Part shown: positions 48,931 to 59,752 of the stretch, one piece after another | Position numbering within the stretch: position 1 is the first letter of the stretch | How the letters are laid out: the number at the start of each line of letters is the position of its first letter | Assembly: GCA_028583605.1 (NCBI GenBank) | Contig: CM053326.1 | Coordinates: 34,752,931-34,816,930 of the forward strand | DNA: 64,000 nucleotides | Origin: Dastarcus helophoroides | Lineage: Eukaryota; Arthropoda; Insecta; Coleoptera; Bothrideridae | Direction: 5' to 3' | The notes under the pieces: generated by a model | The model's input: only the letters and a program-made list of their open reading frames with translations | Database searches by the model: none | What the model was told of the DNA's origin: nothing | Made by a program: the position numbers and the translations under genes

Positions 48931-51402
48931 GAGCTGGGCAAGTTTCTTTTAAAAAGGAATCATTACATTACTCATTACTTTTTCAGAAAAATAAATGAAA
49001 TTACTTTGAATTACATTACTATTGATTACAAAGTAATGTAATTTGCCATTACTTAGGAAAAGAAATTAATTAAACATTTATTAAATTTAAAATTACTTTT
49101 AAATTTTACAATAAAACGATAACATAGAGTGTTAAGTTCAGTGCAATTAGGAGGTACTGGGCTCGCAAGCCACTAAAATAGCCTTTTCAGGGCAAACGAC
49201 ATGAAATTTAAAAAAGGTTTATTTAATTCATATACCTTTTGACAAAAAATACAAATAATTTTATTTTTAATTTCGACTTGTTTTTCAAAATTCAGATTTT
49301 GTGATTTCGACTTCTGAAAATTTTGACTTTAAAATCTCGAAATTTTCGAGAATTTTGGCTTTTCTTTAAATTTGGGCTTTTCTCTGTTTTCTTTTTTTTC
49401 GTTTCGATCACTTTTGAAAATTTTTGTTTTTTAAAAATACTGACTTTTATTAATAATTTCGATTAACATATATTTCAAAATATTGACCATTCAAAAATTC
49501 CAACTGTTTTTAGAGAAGTCGATTTTTATTGGACAGTTGCACTTTTTTAAATTTTAACTTTGAAAATTTCGACTTTTTCTGAAAATTTTGACATTTTAAA
49601 ATCTCGACTGCTTTTGCAATTTCGCCTTTTCTTGAAAATGGCACTTATTTAAAAATCTTTAGTGCCAAAATTTGGGCTTTCTCGAAATTTTAGGTTTGAA
49701 AATTTCGATCTTTTATCGCTTTTTTCGAAATTTCAAATTTCCTGAAGCCTCCAACTCCTTTTTAAAATTCATATTAATTTTTGAATACATTGACTTTATC
49801 TCAAAGTTTTAAATTTTTTGAAAATTTTTGACTTTTTTAAAGTTTTGACTTATTTTTGTAAATTTTAGCTTTTTCTTAATTTCCCTTATCGAAAATTAAT
49901 AGCTTTTTAAAAATTTTCCTAATTTGACCTTTTTATGGAATATTTTTTGAAAATTTGAATATTTTGAAGGATTTCGAGTTTTTATACTTTCTGGAAATGA
50001 CATTTTTGAAAAACCTTACTTCAATTTTTATTGAACATTTTCGACATTATCTTGAAAATTTCGATTTACAAATTTTCGAGTTTTTTAAATGCCCACTTTT
50101 TTACAGTTTGACTTATTTTGAAAATTTCAATCTTTTCGTAATTTCGCTTTTTCCCAATATTTTGAGTTTCTTCAAAAGTTCAACTTTTTCTGAAAATTTA
50201 GACTCTTTTGTTGATTTGTTTAAATTTTGATACAAAATTTCGAACTTTGCTCAAAATTTCGACTCTTTTAAAATTTTCATTTCATTTGGGTAATTTGATT
50301 ATTTTGATTTTTTTTTAAACTTTGATCTTATTTCAAAATTAACACTATTTTTTTGAAAATTTAACCTTTGTTTAAAATTATCACTAGTTCCCAAAGTTCT
50401 GACCTTTTAAATTTACTTTTTCTTTCAAAATTTCTACTTTTGTGTAAAGACTTCTTCATTCAAAAATTATACCTTCTTTTTGAAATTTTCGACTTTTTTA
50501 AATTTTTTTTCAGAATTTTCAAGTTTTCCAAAAATTTCAATCTTTTATCATCAAAATTCCGAGTTTTCTTCGAAGTTTTGAATTTTATCAGAATTCCAAT
50601 TTCGACCTTTCTGGAAATTTCGACTTTTCTGAAAATTTCGACTTTTCTGAAAGTTTCGACTTTTTCTAAAATTTTAAATTTTTTCGAATCTTTGAATTTT
50701 TATAACATTGAAATTTTTTAAAAATTTGCCTTGTTCTGAAAAGTTGGAACTTTTTTGAAGAATTTAACGTTTCAAATTGCGAATATAATCTGACATTTTA
50801 AAAAGAACCATTTTTCAAGTTTAAGCTAAAAATCTTCGAAGAAAAATCAGAATTCAGAAAAATGTTCGAGATTAAAATTCAAACATAGTGTTTTGAAAAA
50901 AGAGCACCTTCCAATAAAAATTTAAAGTTACATAAAATACCTGATTTTTTAAGGGATGGCATTCATAACAAATAAGTCATATGCACAATTGACAGCATTT
51001 ATTTGCACATTCAGTTTTTGTTTATGAATTTTGACCTGTCAAATATTAAGGTAGGCCTGATTGAATTTAGCGCCTTATTACTAGACGTTTCCGAGTAGTG
51101 AAGTGCTAATACTAGACTTCGATTAGGGCAAAATCATGGCTATTCTTATACGGAATTACAAAAAGGAGTGCAATTACTCTTAGGAATTAAATTTCTTCAT
51201 TACAACATAATTTAAAAGAAGTAATAGATACCTGTAATTAATTCCTTTAAATGAGGAATGTTCTCTTACTTTTTAAGCAAATGACATAAATTACACATTA
51301 CATTACATTTTTTATCAAAGTAATGCAATTACAATTTCTTTTTTGAAAAATGTAATTAAATTAGTAATGCATTACATTTTGTAATGATTACAGCCCAACT
51401 CT
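48931..51402. mobile_element. Inverted-repeat element enclosing an AAATTTCGA-type array
   Basis: The left side (GAGCTGGGCAAG, then GAATCATTACATTACTCATT and further TTACATTAC words to about 49075) and the right side (about 51140-51402, ending TGTAATGATTACAGCCCAAC then TCT) are imperfect inverted repeats of the hAT type. Between them, 49230-50930 is an array of units such as GAAAATTTCGACTTTTCT, repeated exactly or nearly so at 50610-50665 with an 18-base period. No convincing 8-bp target duplication was found. Confidence 0.6.
49230..50930 (+). repeat. AAATTTCGA-type array, pyrimidine-rich strand
   Basis: The clearest of the arrays: TTTTGAAAATTTCGACTTTT and relatives recur throughout. Orientation is opposite to the array at 26.1-28.6 kb. 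The open frames at 49955-50230 and 50368-50721, rich in Phe, Ser, Leu and Ile, are read-through of the repeat and not genes. Confidence 0.75.
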
Positions 51403-51639
51403 GACGATGGAGTCTTTTAGGGTGGGCGGAAATCAGTCCAAGCTTTTTTTTTCAAATGCAACAATGTGTGATCTCTCATTGGAAAGAACTCATCACATTT
51501 AATCTATTTCTTTTTAATATTTTTAAAGAGGTTGGGGTTGCATAACAGTGAAACCTGATTAATAACTTTAATTACTTTTTAACGTAATAATTGGGCATTT
51601 GCTTGTGCTATCATTCTAATCTGGGATAGGTTTCGTCCC

Positions 51640-52950
51640 TTACATATAGTATCATTTTTGGTATTACTGCCCTGGTTTTATTCTTACTAGTTCGTTCAGC
51701 TCCTCAATGTTATTTGGTTTTTGAATGTAACCCTTACTTTTAAGATCTCCCCAAAAAAAAATCAGCGGTGTAATATCAGGAAACCATACTGATCGCTTGA
51801 TGGCATCTTGTGTTCCATCTACCTGTAGAAGAAAATTATGTCCAGATATTAACGAACATATAGCATAGAAGTATGCCCCATCATGTTAAACCCATAGCTT
51901 CTCCTCGGTCAAGAGATTTGGAAATAGCTGATATAGAATTGGCATTAGTTCGTCTCGAATAATACGAAGGTATCTTGCTTCATCAAAATTCTCATTAAAA
52001 AAAATCCTACAGTTTTTACCTTGCTTACTTATACTGGCCCACATATTACTTTTCTGTGAACGTAAGGTAAGAATTTCCTTCATCATCTAATGAGATTTCT
52101 TTCAGTCCTAATAACAATAATTTACATTTCCATTTAATGTACAAGTACACTCAAACCTCCCTATAACGAACATCCATATACCGAATTCCTCTATATAACG
52201 AATTTTTTCAGGGAACCTAGGATTTTAAACAATAACGTATTTAACGAACAGGATAACAAGGAATTTTTGAACCAAGATTTTTCAAGGTTTAGTTTTAATA
52301 ATGGCCTTCGATTCAGTGAAAGTTTTTAATACCTCATGCTAATGACGTTCCAAGGTTTGATACGTTTTAATTCCCTGTCGTTCAAAATAAGTAAATACCT
52401 AATTTTTGGGATACCCCATGCTAATGACTCTGTTTACCTGCTGGTATAAAGGGAATTTACACTTTGAGAACACACCTGAACTTGTTGTCAATACGTTAAG
52501 TAAGTGCGAAGTATTTTTTAAACAGCAAACATTTTCTAAATTCTCTCTCCAAACAGAAATAACAGATTTTTTTAATTAAATTTAATTTATCTACATATTT
52601 TGTTTATATATTTTTAAATAAATATGTAATATGAAATTTTACATGTGATTTGTGCATTTTTAATGCTTCTGTAACGAAAACCTCTCTGTAGCGAATTTTT
52701 TTGTCTGATCTTGGAATTCGCCATAGGGGAGTTTGACTGTAGTAGGTTTTGATCGATATGATTCGGATGAGTAAATCGCAAAATTCAACTCGTCGATCTG
52801 ATTCATCTTCAAGTAACTTGTGAAAAAATGATACCTTTTTCTGTAAAATTATTATCAACTGATCATAAGCTGTACAAGCTCGCAAAAATGATTTTGTCTA
52901 TTAAAATCTTTTTCAGAAAGCTAACAGAGAAAACAACCTTGCATATAGTC
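51640..52950 (-). mobile_element. Mariner-like (DUF4817-associated) transposase relic, split by a MITE
   Basis: The N-terminal piece near 52745-52860 reads HKLLEDESDRRVEFCDLLIR. The sequence is then interrupted by a TA-flanked MITE (52148-52739) and continues with LNGNVNYCY, NMWASISKQGKNCRIFF, DEARYLRIIRDELMPILY, then GDLKSKGYIQKPNNIEEL down to about 51680. Frameshifts and stops are present. The pieces match the DDE half of the transposase type whose N-terminal half lies at 2760-3325. Confidence 0.8.
52148..52739. mobile_element. Tigger/pogo-type MITE with TA duplication
   Basis: Ends CACTCAAACCTCCCTATAAC on the left and, reversed, CAGTCAAACTCCCCTATGGC on the right. TA flanks both sides (52146-52147 and 52740-52741). 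Second-tier repeats ATATAACGAATTTTTT and, reversed, AAAAAAATTCGCTACAG extend the inverted relation inward. About 592 bp with no transposase; the Tigger-like family is inferred from the end sequence and TA target. Confidence 0.85.
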
Positions 52951-54533
52951 CACTTCAGATAAATCTGCATAAAAGTAGGGTCTGGATTTCTAATTTTGTT
53001 GTCGCAACAACAAAAACTGGTAATATTTGGATATGGTCGTGTGCCAACGCTGCAACATTTCTTAACGGTGTTCTATGTTCATTAAATCCTAACCTACATA
53101 TCATCAAATATTGTGATTTGTTGCCGGTTGTTTCAAGTGTGATTATTTTATATTTTATATCAATTTCTGCTAAGAATTATTAAATTGTTAATAATGGTAA
53201 TAAAAATAATAAGGAAAGTTTATTTCTGCCAAACAACCCCTGAAATATAGGCAACATATTAACCATCAGAATGTTTACGCATGAAACCTTTAGTTCTAGG
53301 AGATTTTTTTGGTAACTTATCTAAAGGTCGATTTAATATTTAATATTTTATAGCCCAATTTTAGGCATATTTATCTGAAATGGACTACACTACATATAAA
53401 ACGTGATGCCTGACTTCTGCCTGTTAGTGTGCTTATCTCTAGAGAACCACTTATCCAATAGATATGTTCTCTGGCCAAGTTTTAGTATACTGTGTGTACG
53501 TAAAGTATGGGATAAATTTATTATTTTGAAATAGAAACATATTGTGCCAGAATTCCTTAGACAAATCGTCATCGTTGCTTCGAATCTGACGTCATCTGCA
53601 TTTTTTTTTTTCTAATAGCAACAATGTAATTTTCACCTGAATTATTTTGATTCATATTTGATATATGCTTTCAGTGTTTTATGTATTACACTAACGGATA
53701 CTCTCTTCAGTCAAAGAAGAGAAAGGGTTCTTGGGACACCTTTTTGAAAATTCCGACTTTTTTAAATCTCTGTTTATTTTTTGGTACTTTTTTGATAATT
53801 TCTTTCCTTATTTAAAATTTTCTTTTTTAAAATATTTAACTATCTACAAACTTTTGATTTTTTTTTTCAAAATTTTGACCTTTTTTCAAAATTCCCATCT
53901 TGCTATGGAATGTATATACACTGTGTCCCAGTGGACGTGGGATAACATGGGTAACTTCGTTATTAGTGGAGACAGAAAGTCTGGTAAAGGAACAAAGTAG
54001 TGCGGAATTTTATGCCCATTATCATGTCATTACAAAAACAATTGAATACAGCCTCGTTTAGATTTCATTAGAAAAAAAAATGAAAAACGTCATTTTTTAA
54101 AATCTTCTGTAACTGCTTTACTTCTAGTCCGATTGACAAAAACTAAAACTATTTTTGTTTCACCTTCAAAAAGCTTTTCAGTGGCGTAGCTAATTTTTTT
54201 TTGTGTTAAATAATTTTTGAGAAAATTATGGCAACTTTTTTTCTTATGAAGACCATATTGAATTTTCTCATTTTCCAATGCAGCATAATTTTCTGTGTGA
54301 TTTGATATATGTCAAAAGTAAAATATAGGCGTCGTCACAAAAAAACAATATTTATATTATTTTTTAGTAAGTCATGAAAAAAAAATTATGATAACAAAAG
54401 AAGCAGTAACGTAACACATGATACTGTAAGAATGTACTTATTAAAATTTGAACATAAAATTAAAAATAAACGTAACTAAACTAAAGAAATGAACACAACA
54501 AAATATGCAAGTTGGCGATGGCCATAGTTTCTC
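52951..54533. other. Mostly unassigned, with a short AAATTT-type tract
   Basis: 53740-53905 again shows the pyrimidine-rich array character (GAAAATTCCGACTTTTTTAA). The segment 53920-54000 (CACTGTGTCCCAGTGGACGT) has a short inverted word but no known family. No gene was found. Confidence 0.35.
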
Positions 54534-54725
54534 TATGGACTAATAGGTTGTAGTACTTAGAGTCACTCGCTTGACGTCTGTGAATGTTTTAGTACTTACT
54601 TGTCGGAACATTTTTTGGAATTCGAGTTGGATATACCAAACTGACGAGATCTAACAAGATCGAAACCGGTATTTGGTTTCCAAACTTCGAATCTAATAAA
54701 TGTTCAAACCTATTGGTCTGTGCAT
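54534..54725 (+). repeat. Long imperfect hairpin enclosing the hammerhead ribozyme
   Basis: GACTAATAGGTT (about 54537) pairs with AACCTATTGGTC (about 54707), and GAACATTT (54606) pairs with AAATGTTC (54698). The ribozyme lies at the centre of these stems. The layout looks like a small self-complementary retroelement terminal unit, possibly from a Penelope-like element or retrozyme; no coding sequence is attached. Confidence 0.6.
54617..54690 (+). ncRNA. Type I hammerhead self-cleaving ribozyme
   Basis: All core elements are present in order: stem I strand ACCAAA (54635-54640), CTGACGA (54641-54647), stem II GATCT-AACA-AGATC (54648-54661, five perfect pairs), GAA plus A (54662-54665), a minimal stem III ACCGGT (54665-54670), the cleavage residue A at 54671 giving GTA, and stem I return strand TTTGGT (54672-54677, six perfect pairs). 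Outside these, GTTGGA and TCCAAAC plus TTCGA and TCGAA can extend stem I with an internal bulge. The palindromic ACCGGT would also allow two molecules to share a longer stem III, as known for minimal hammerheads with short stem III. Such ribozymes are known in Penelope-like elements. No activity can be judged from sequence, but the consensus match is complete. Confidence 0.85.
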
Positions 54726-55022
54726 TATAGGACCAGAAAATATCATAAAAAAATATTCAAAAATATTAATTTTTAGTTCTAATTACATATTTTGTAAAGC
54801 TTTTGATAATTTTGAACCATGTTCTTGTGTCAATAGATAGAAAACTTAAAACAGGTTGTAATTCTCTAGACCTTTCCCATTATTAAAATTTTCGATATCG
54901 ACAATTTTTTTTACAAATCCGAAATAAATTGAAAATAGCTAATTATCAACATTCAAAAGAGTATCTATTTTTAAACTGTCTCAGCCTCTTAATATACATT
55001 TAAACTTATTTCATAATTTGTA

Positions 55023-55914
55023 GGGGCGACTGGGGTATTCTGGACCGGGGAGAATTGCAGCTTCATATTTTTTTCTCTAATAGTGGTTGATAGTTACAAA
55101 CAACTGTCGTCGGCTTGCCTCATGTTAAGCTCATTTTTCCTTCGGTACTCGAATTGTGTACACGAACCGTTACCTCGCTTCGATACCAAATATAAATGGG
55201 ATACTTCAACATTTTTTTTTCACTTCAGAGTTTCCTCTAATTTCACCACACTTTTCGAGAACCAACTCAGGTAAATATCTTCATAAAAATCGCGGAACCT
55301 TAAGTCTTCGATAGGAACATGAAGTTTTGCATGAAGTTTGTATTGTGTTACTCATATGCTGCCATATTGTAAAAAATGACCTTCGGGGAATTACGGACAA
55401 CTTTTGTTTCGTATCACTCAATTCTTTACATTTCACAAGCTAATTTCGTGTTTTTAATGCATATAAGTGATTATTTATGCAAATTTTAAGCACAGCATTA
55501 TTTTTCGGCAATTTCGAAAAGTTTTTTGGTAAAATAATAATTTCGTTTCGAACTGATTTTCATTGCCATTTGTCACTCCACTCCACTTTGTTTCTCTTTC
55601 ATAATAAATCTTCTGCATCTGCATTCTGCATTCTGAATCAAAAACAAGAAGGTTTTTCTACTACATTTTTTCATTTTTAATCGATTTACAAAGTGGTCCG
55701 TAATTCCCCGACATTTTTCAAAATCGCAAAAATGCAATTTTTGCGCCAACTGTTATAAGTTGTATAATTTAATACAATTTGACTAAACTGCTGCGACCCA
55801 AAAAGAGATTATTAGTTGTACTAGAAATTCAAGCTTTGAAATTTTCAGAAAAAAATATTTTTTTGCCAGTTTTTAGCCAACATAAAAAAAGGTCCACAAT
55901 ACCACAGTCTCCCA
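55023..55914. mobile_element. Non-autonomous DNA element, copy 2 (complete)
   Basis: Terminal inverted repeats GGGGCGACTGGGGTATTCTG and, reversed, TGGGAGACTGTGGTATTGTG, flanked by TA on each side. The terminal-type word is repeated inside as CGGGGAATTACGGAC (55384) and, reversed, GTCCGTAATTCCCCG (55696). Runs parallel to 12803-13640. No transposase; open frames are incidental. Confidence 0.82.
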
Positions 55915-56350
55915 TACAATTTTTCAAAATTTTGTCTTTTTGTGAAAACTTACACTTTCAACATTTTTGAAAATGTTGACCTTTTTCTCGAAACTTCGAA
56001 TTTTTTTAACTTCGATGTTTTGAAAAATTTGCCTCTTCCTGAGAATTAAATCCTTTTTGCAGACTTTCAACTTATTGTATAAAATTAACTCGAGACTTTA
56101 AATCTGGCATTCTAAAAATGAGTATTTTTCAAGTTTAAACATAAATGTTTAAAAAACAGTCTACGTTGAGAAGAATTTTCAGGTTTAAAATCTAAATTGG
56201 AATTTAAAAAAAAAATACAAGGTAATATTTTGTCTTTAATTTAAAATTTTGAATTTCTACAAAACTATTTTTCGAAATTTTGGAAATAATGTCTAAAACG
56301 ATGTTTAGAATTTCGATTTAAAAGTACCACATAAAAGCTGAAATTTTGAG
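55915..56350. repeat. AAATTT-type tract
   Basis: Begins right after the end of the preceding element with TTTTTCAAAATTTTGTC and continues with TTTCTCGAAACTTCGAATTT-like words, thinning out by about 56350. Confidence 0.5.
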
Positions 56351-57101
56351 TTTAAAACTTAAATGTTTACAAGTTTATTATATTATAAAAAGAACTCATG
56401 AAATGATAACATATGCATTGATCACTTGCAAAACCAAAATTCGGATAAACTCGTGTGGAGAATGGAGACACATTCATCAGCGACATCAATTCTTAACCTC
56501 TGCAGGCATCTTTGAATACAATCGCGCTTATTATCTATTGTATACACTTTAAGTGATAGTTACTGTACATTTTTATCACCTTAGAAACTGAATTTTGAAA
56601 AATTTTCTTTTGTTGCTCACCTACATATTACAGGGAATATATATGTGAAATTTCATGCTCTTAGACTCATCGCTTTAAAGCTGTGTGTTGCTTGTCAGTC
56701 AGCGCTTAGAGATTTATAAAGTAGATATTTTATAGCGTAAAAATGGTTAAATTCTTTAGAAAATGAATTTCTGTGTGCTTTGGAGCTGGAGTAATTTGGT
56801 ATACAAACACTTAATAAATCTACCTAGTCTCCAAATTGGAATAATTTTATTCAAGTGGATTGTTACATGTTATTAGACACTAAATATTATTCTAGGTAAT
56901 AAATATGTTTCATCCCATGCGGAACTCATTTGTCCATTGGATTGATCGGAAGCCATTGATTATTATTATTATTGGGGACAAGTATTATCTAAAACAAAAA
57001 TTCTTTTAATTTTGAAAAAATTAAATTTCTAACTTATGAAATTATTATTTATTAATAACTCACAAGTGAATTTATGCAAGGGCATTTTCTTGTTAGTATT
57101 A
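56351..57101. other. No recognisable gene
   Basis: AT-rich spacer; the 68-codon frame at 56346-56552 has no recognised motif. A short ATT trinucleotide run occurs near 56960. Confidence 0.35.
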
Positions 57102-57409
57102 CAGCAGACTCCCCCTGCGCTTACCGTACTAGATCGACCGTTAAAGTTGCTACTCCCCGTTATCCGTACCACTGTCAAAAAATATTTATGTTTTATTGCT
57201 CCTTGCTCGGTTGAGTGGGTTATTTAAAAATGGCGCTAATACTCGGAAATCCAATTCGGAAATCCAATTGTTCGAAAATCCAATTGCTCGAAAATCCAAT
57301 TGTTCAAAAATTAGAGTCGGGGAATATCCGCGCAACTTCAACGATCGTATCCTGACAACTTTAACGAGCGGACAACTTTAACGGGCGCAACTTTAGCGAG
57401 AGTCGACTG
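57102..57409. mobile_element. Pogo/Tigger-type MITE with internal 17-18-base repeats
   Basis: The left end CAGCAGACTCCCCCTGCGCT and the reversed right end CAGTCGACTCTCGCTAAAGT are flanked by TA on both sides. Inside, GAAATCCAATT / GAAAATCCAATTG units repeat four times at 57246-57302, and AACTTTAACG words repeat near the right end. Related in plan, not in detail, to the MITE at 52148. Confidence 0.72.
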
Positions 57410-57569
57410 TAATAAGCATGCAATATTGGTTTGAATATGGATATGGCCAAATTAATAAAGATGATAGAACGTTCTCTATGTAGCATGCTTTTATTAAATT
57501 GTTCAAAATATGGCTGTGTTAGCTCATGCAACATTTCTGCTTGATGATAATGCAAATGGTCTAAAAACT

Positions 57570-58057
57570 CTAACCTCTAGAACAGGGAGGACAGTCGTCT
57601 CGTAGTATACAGACTCCACGGAATCTCACATATCCATTCTTGCAATAACATTTAGCTTGTGTATTTAAAGCACATTTTACTTGTATGTCTCTTCGGCAGG
57701 TTTGGCAATCGTAACCGCTTGTTTGCCAAATTTCGTTGATACCGCATGGAAACGCAACAATAACTACAATTATATTTAAAAGCTTATGATAAACCCAACA
57801 GTGTTTCTCTTCAATAGTAGTGTTAAGCATATAGTTAAATCAAAAAGTAGTTAGTTAGAATCAAAGAAGAGAAATATTACCGTCTGGTGGACAATCTTCA
57901 GGCAAAATGCAACGATACTCGTTTCGCACGTATCCCGGGTTACAGTAACATTTCGCGTTATTTTCTAAAAGGCAATTTACTTGAATGTCACGCCTACAAG
58001 TCTGGCAATCGTAACCTCTCGGTCTCCACGTTGCATTTTGACCACAATCAGGAATTA
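57570..58057 (-). CDS. TIL gene G: divergent protein with two 8-cysteine TIL-like domains (5' exon not found)
   Basis: Two exons can be read: 58057-57881 (177 nt, acceptor TTTCAG, donor GTAATA) and 57763-57570 (194 nt, acceptor ATTGTAG, stop TAG), joined in phase 1. The first encodes IPDCGQNATWRPRGYDCQTC and CYCNPGYVRNEYRCILPEDC; the second encodes CGINEIWQTSGYDCQTCRRD and CYCKNGYVRFRGVCILRDDC. Both domains share GYDCQTCRRDIQV and have eight cysteines where the canonical TIL fold has ten, so one disulfide is missing. The two exons are clearly an internal duplication. A signal-peptide exon should lie upstream on the minus strand, but no phase-compatible candidate convinced me. Likely secreted inhibitor or related Cys-rich binding protein. 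Confidence 0.75.
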
Positions 58058-59339
58058 CTGAAATTCATATAGATCTTGCAGCTCCTCTACTGTCGAGTTT
58101 TACCTCAATATATTTAGCACCCCAAGAAACATAAAATTGCAAAATTTTAACTTGATACCATGAAAAGTTAAGAAATTATTGGGAATCGAATTTTGAATAT
58201 TGGACAAGCATTTGTATGTCCAGTTTCGAGATTTTCTATTGCTATAAAGAAACATCCTGTATAGAAATATAGGGTCCATGTCAAGATATTCCATGGGAGT
58301 AATGTTAGAGAGTACGAAGCAATTTTAAATCACACACCTATTAAAATATAAATGTATTTCTAGTTTGAGAAAAATCATTGAAACTAATAAGTCTAAAGCG
58401 ACTAGTTCAATGTAAAATGAATCATCTACACTTAACACTGGACACTTCTGTGGTGAATTTATTGGTGTATTTGTATTTGAAGAATTATACCTGACAATCT
58501 CAAATGGAAAAAATCTGTCTTGATGAATAAAATGTGGAAAACTTTCTTATGTATAGAATAATTAGTATTAGTTTAAAATTGGACCATTGATGTGTGCCTA
58601 GTTTAAGAGTAAGTTATGAAGCTTGACAAATTTGAAGCGACTTTTCTAATTCAAAGATAAGTCACTGAACTGAAAAGTCAGTAGCTATTAAATATAGTTT
58701 TGGTTGAAACTTTCACGCTACAATTTCAAAAAATTAAAAGGTTTTAATGAATTTAACATTATCTGAACAAGTCACTAAAACTAATAAGTACAAAGTTGCT
58801 AAATCGTTCAATTTTTTTAAATTTCTTGCTGATTTATTGATCTAGTAGTTTTATTAAAAAAAGTCCTAATGGGAAGCGATTCTTCCTAATCAAAGGAGCT
58901 AAGCATAAAGTATATTCCAAACATACTGGATTTATTTATCTCATATCTCATGTTTTGAATTAAGAGGAAGTTCAACATCACAGCCACATGTGGAAGTCAA
59001 TATTGACTGCTGCATTAAAGCCTAAAATAAATATTTTTCTTCTTTGAGTCCATGTTTTATGTTTATATATATATTGTATACTTTGTGAATAATTTACATT
59101 TTTAAAACTAAGATGCAAAATTCAAATAAATAACGGCAAGCACTGCTTATCGCTGTATGAGTGAAAGCTTATTTTACAAATCATTGAAAGCATTAAAGAC
59201 GACAGAGAATTATGTAAACTTTTAGAAAACCGTAGATGTCTACATTTTAAATTCCAAACGTAAATAGAGTAAATATTTGATTTGAATATCTAATGGTCAA
59301 TTTGATGAATTCTTAAATCATGCAATCTAACATATAATG
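58058..59339. other. Region upstream of TIL gene G without an identified exon
   Basis: A minus-strand frame at 58294-58100 ends in MFLGVLNIL before a GTAAAA, but its phase (2) does not fit the next exon, so I do not accept it as the signal exon. The rest is AT-rich and featureless. Confidence 0.35.
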
Positions 59340-59752
59340 TTTAACGGGATTGGTATTCTCTCTTTCATTTATAAAATTTGTCCCATTCTTTTTTATCTAG
59401 CGCTAAAATTTTTGCTTCATTCCGGTTTAAGTGTCTCTTTCTGATTAATTTATCAGTGGTGTCATCCCACCTTTCTTTAAGTCTGACTACGTTTCCGGTC
59501 TGATGTTCTTACTTCCCATGTTTTCTTTACTTGCATGTTAATCCTTTGTACATGTCCCCACCAACCTAATTGTTTTTCTTCGACAATTTCTAATATAGGC
59601 TTAGCAACTAGTTCTTCCCTCACTTTTTGATTTCTTATGCGGTCTCTTCCATTTATTCCCTTTAACACTCTTAAGATCTTCATCTTGACTGCTTGTATCC
59701 GGCTTTTCATTCTTTTCGTTAAAATCCAAGTTTCACTTCCAAATATTTTTTT
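59340..59752 (-). mobile_element. RTE-like non-LTR element, 3' part (continues at 61715)
   Basis: The minus strand reads FGSETWILTKRMKSRIQAVK, then RDRIRNQKVREEL, QLGWWGHVQRIN and LKERWDDTTDKLIRKRHLNR to a stop at 59365. This is the conserved C-terminus of insect endonuclease-reverse transcriptases of the RTE-like type. The frame would connect with the block ending at 61715 if the jockey-like insertion were absent. Confidence 0.85.

Noticed and set aside
49955..50721. Two 90- to 117-codon Phe-rich frames
   Set aside because: They run through the AAATTTCGA array, where the unit lacks stops in one frame. No domain or splice context.
58100..58294. Signal-peptide exon for TIL gene G
   Set aside because: The candidate donor leaves the wrong phase and the hydrophobic stretch is weak.
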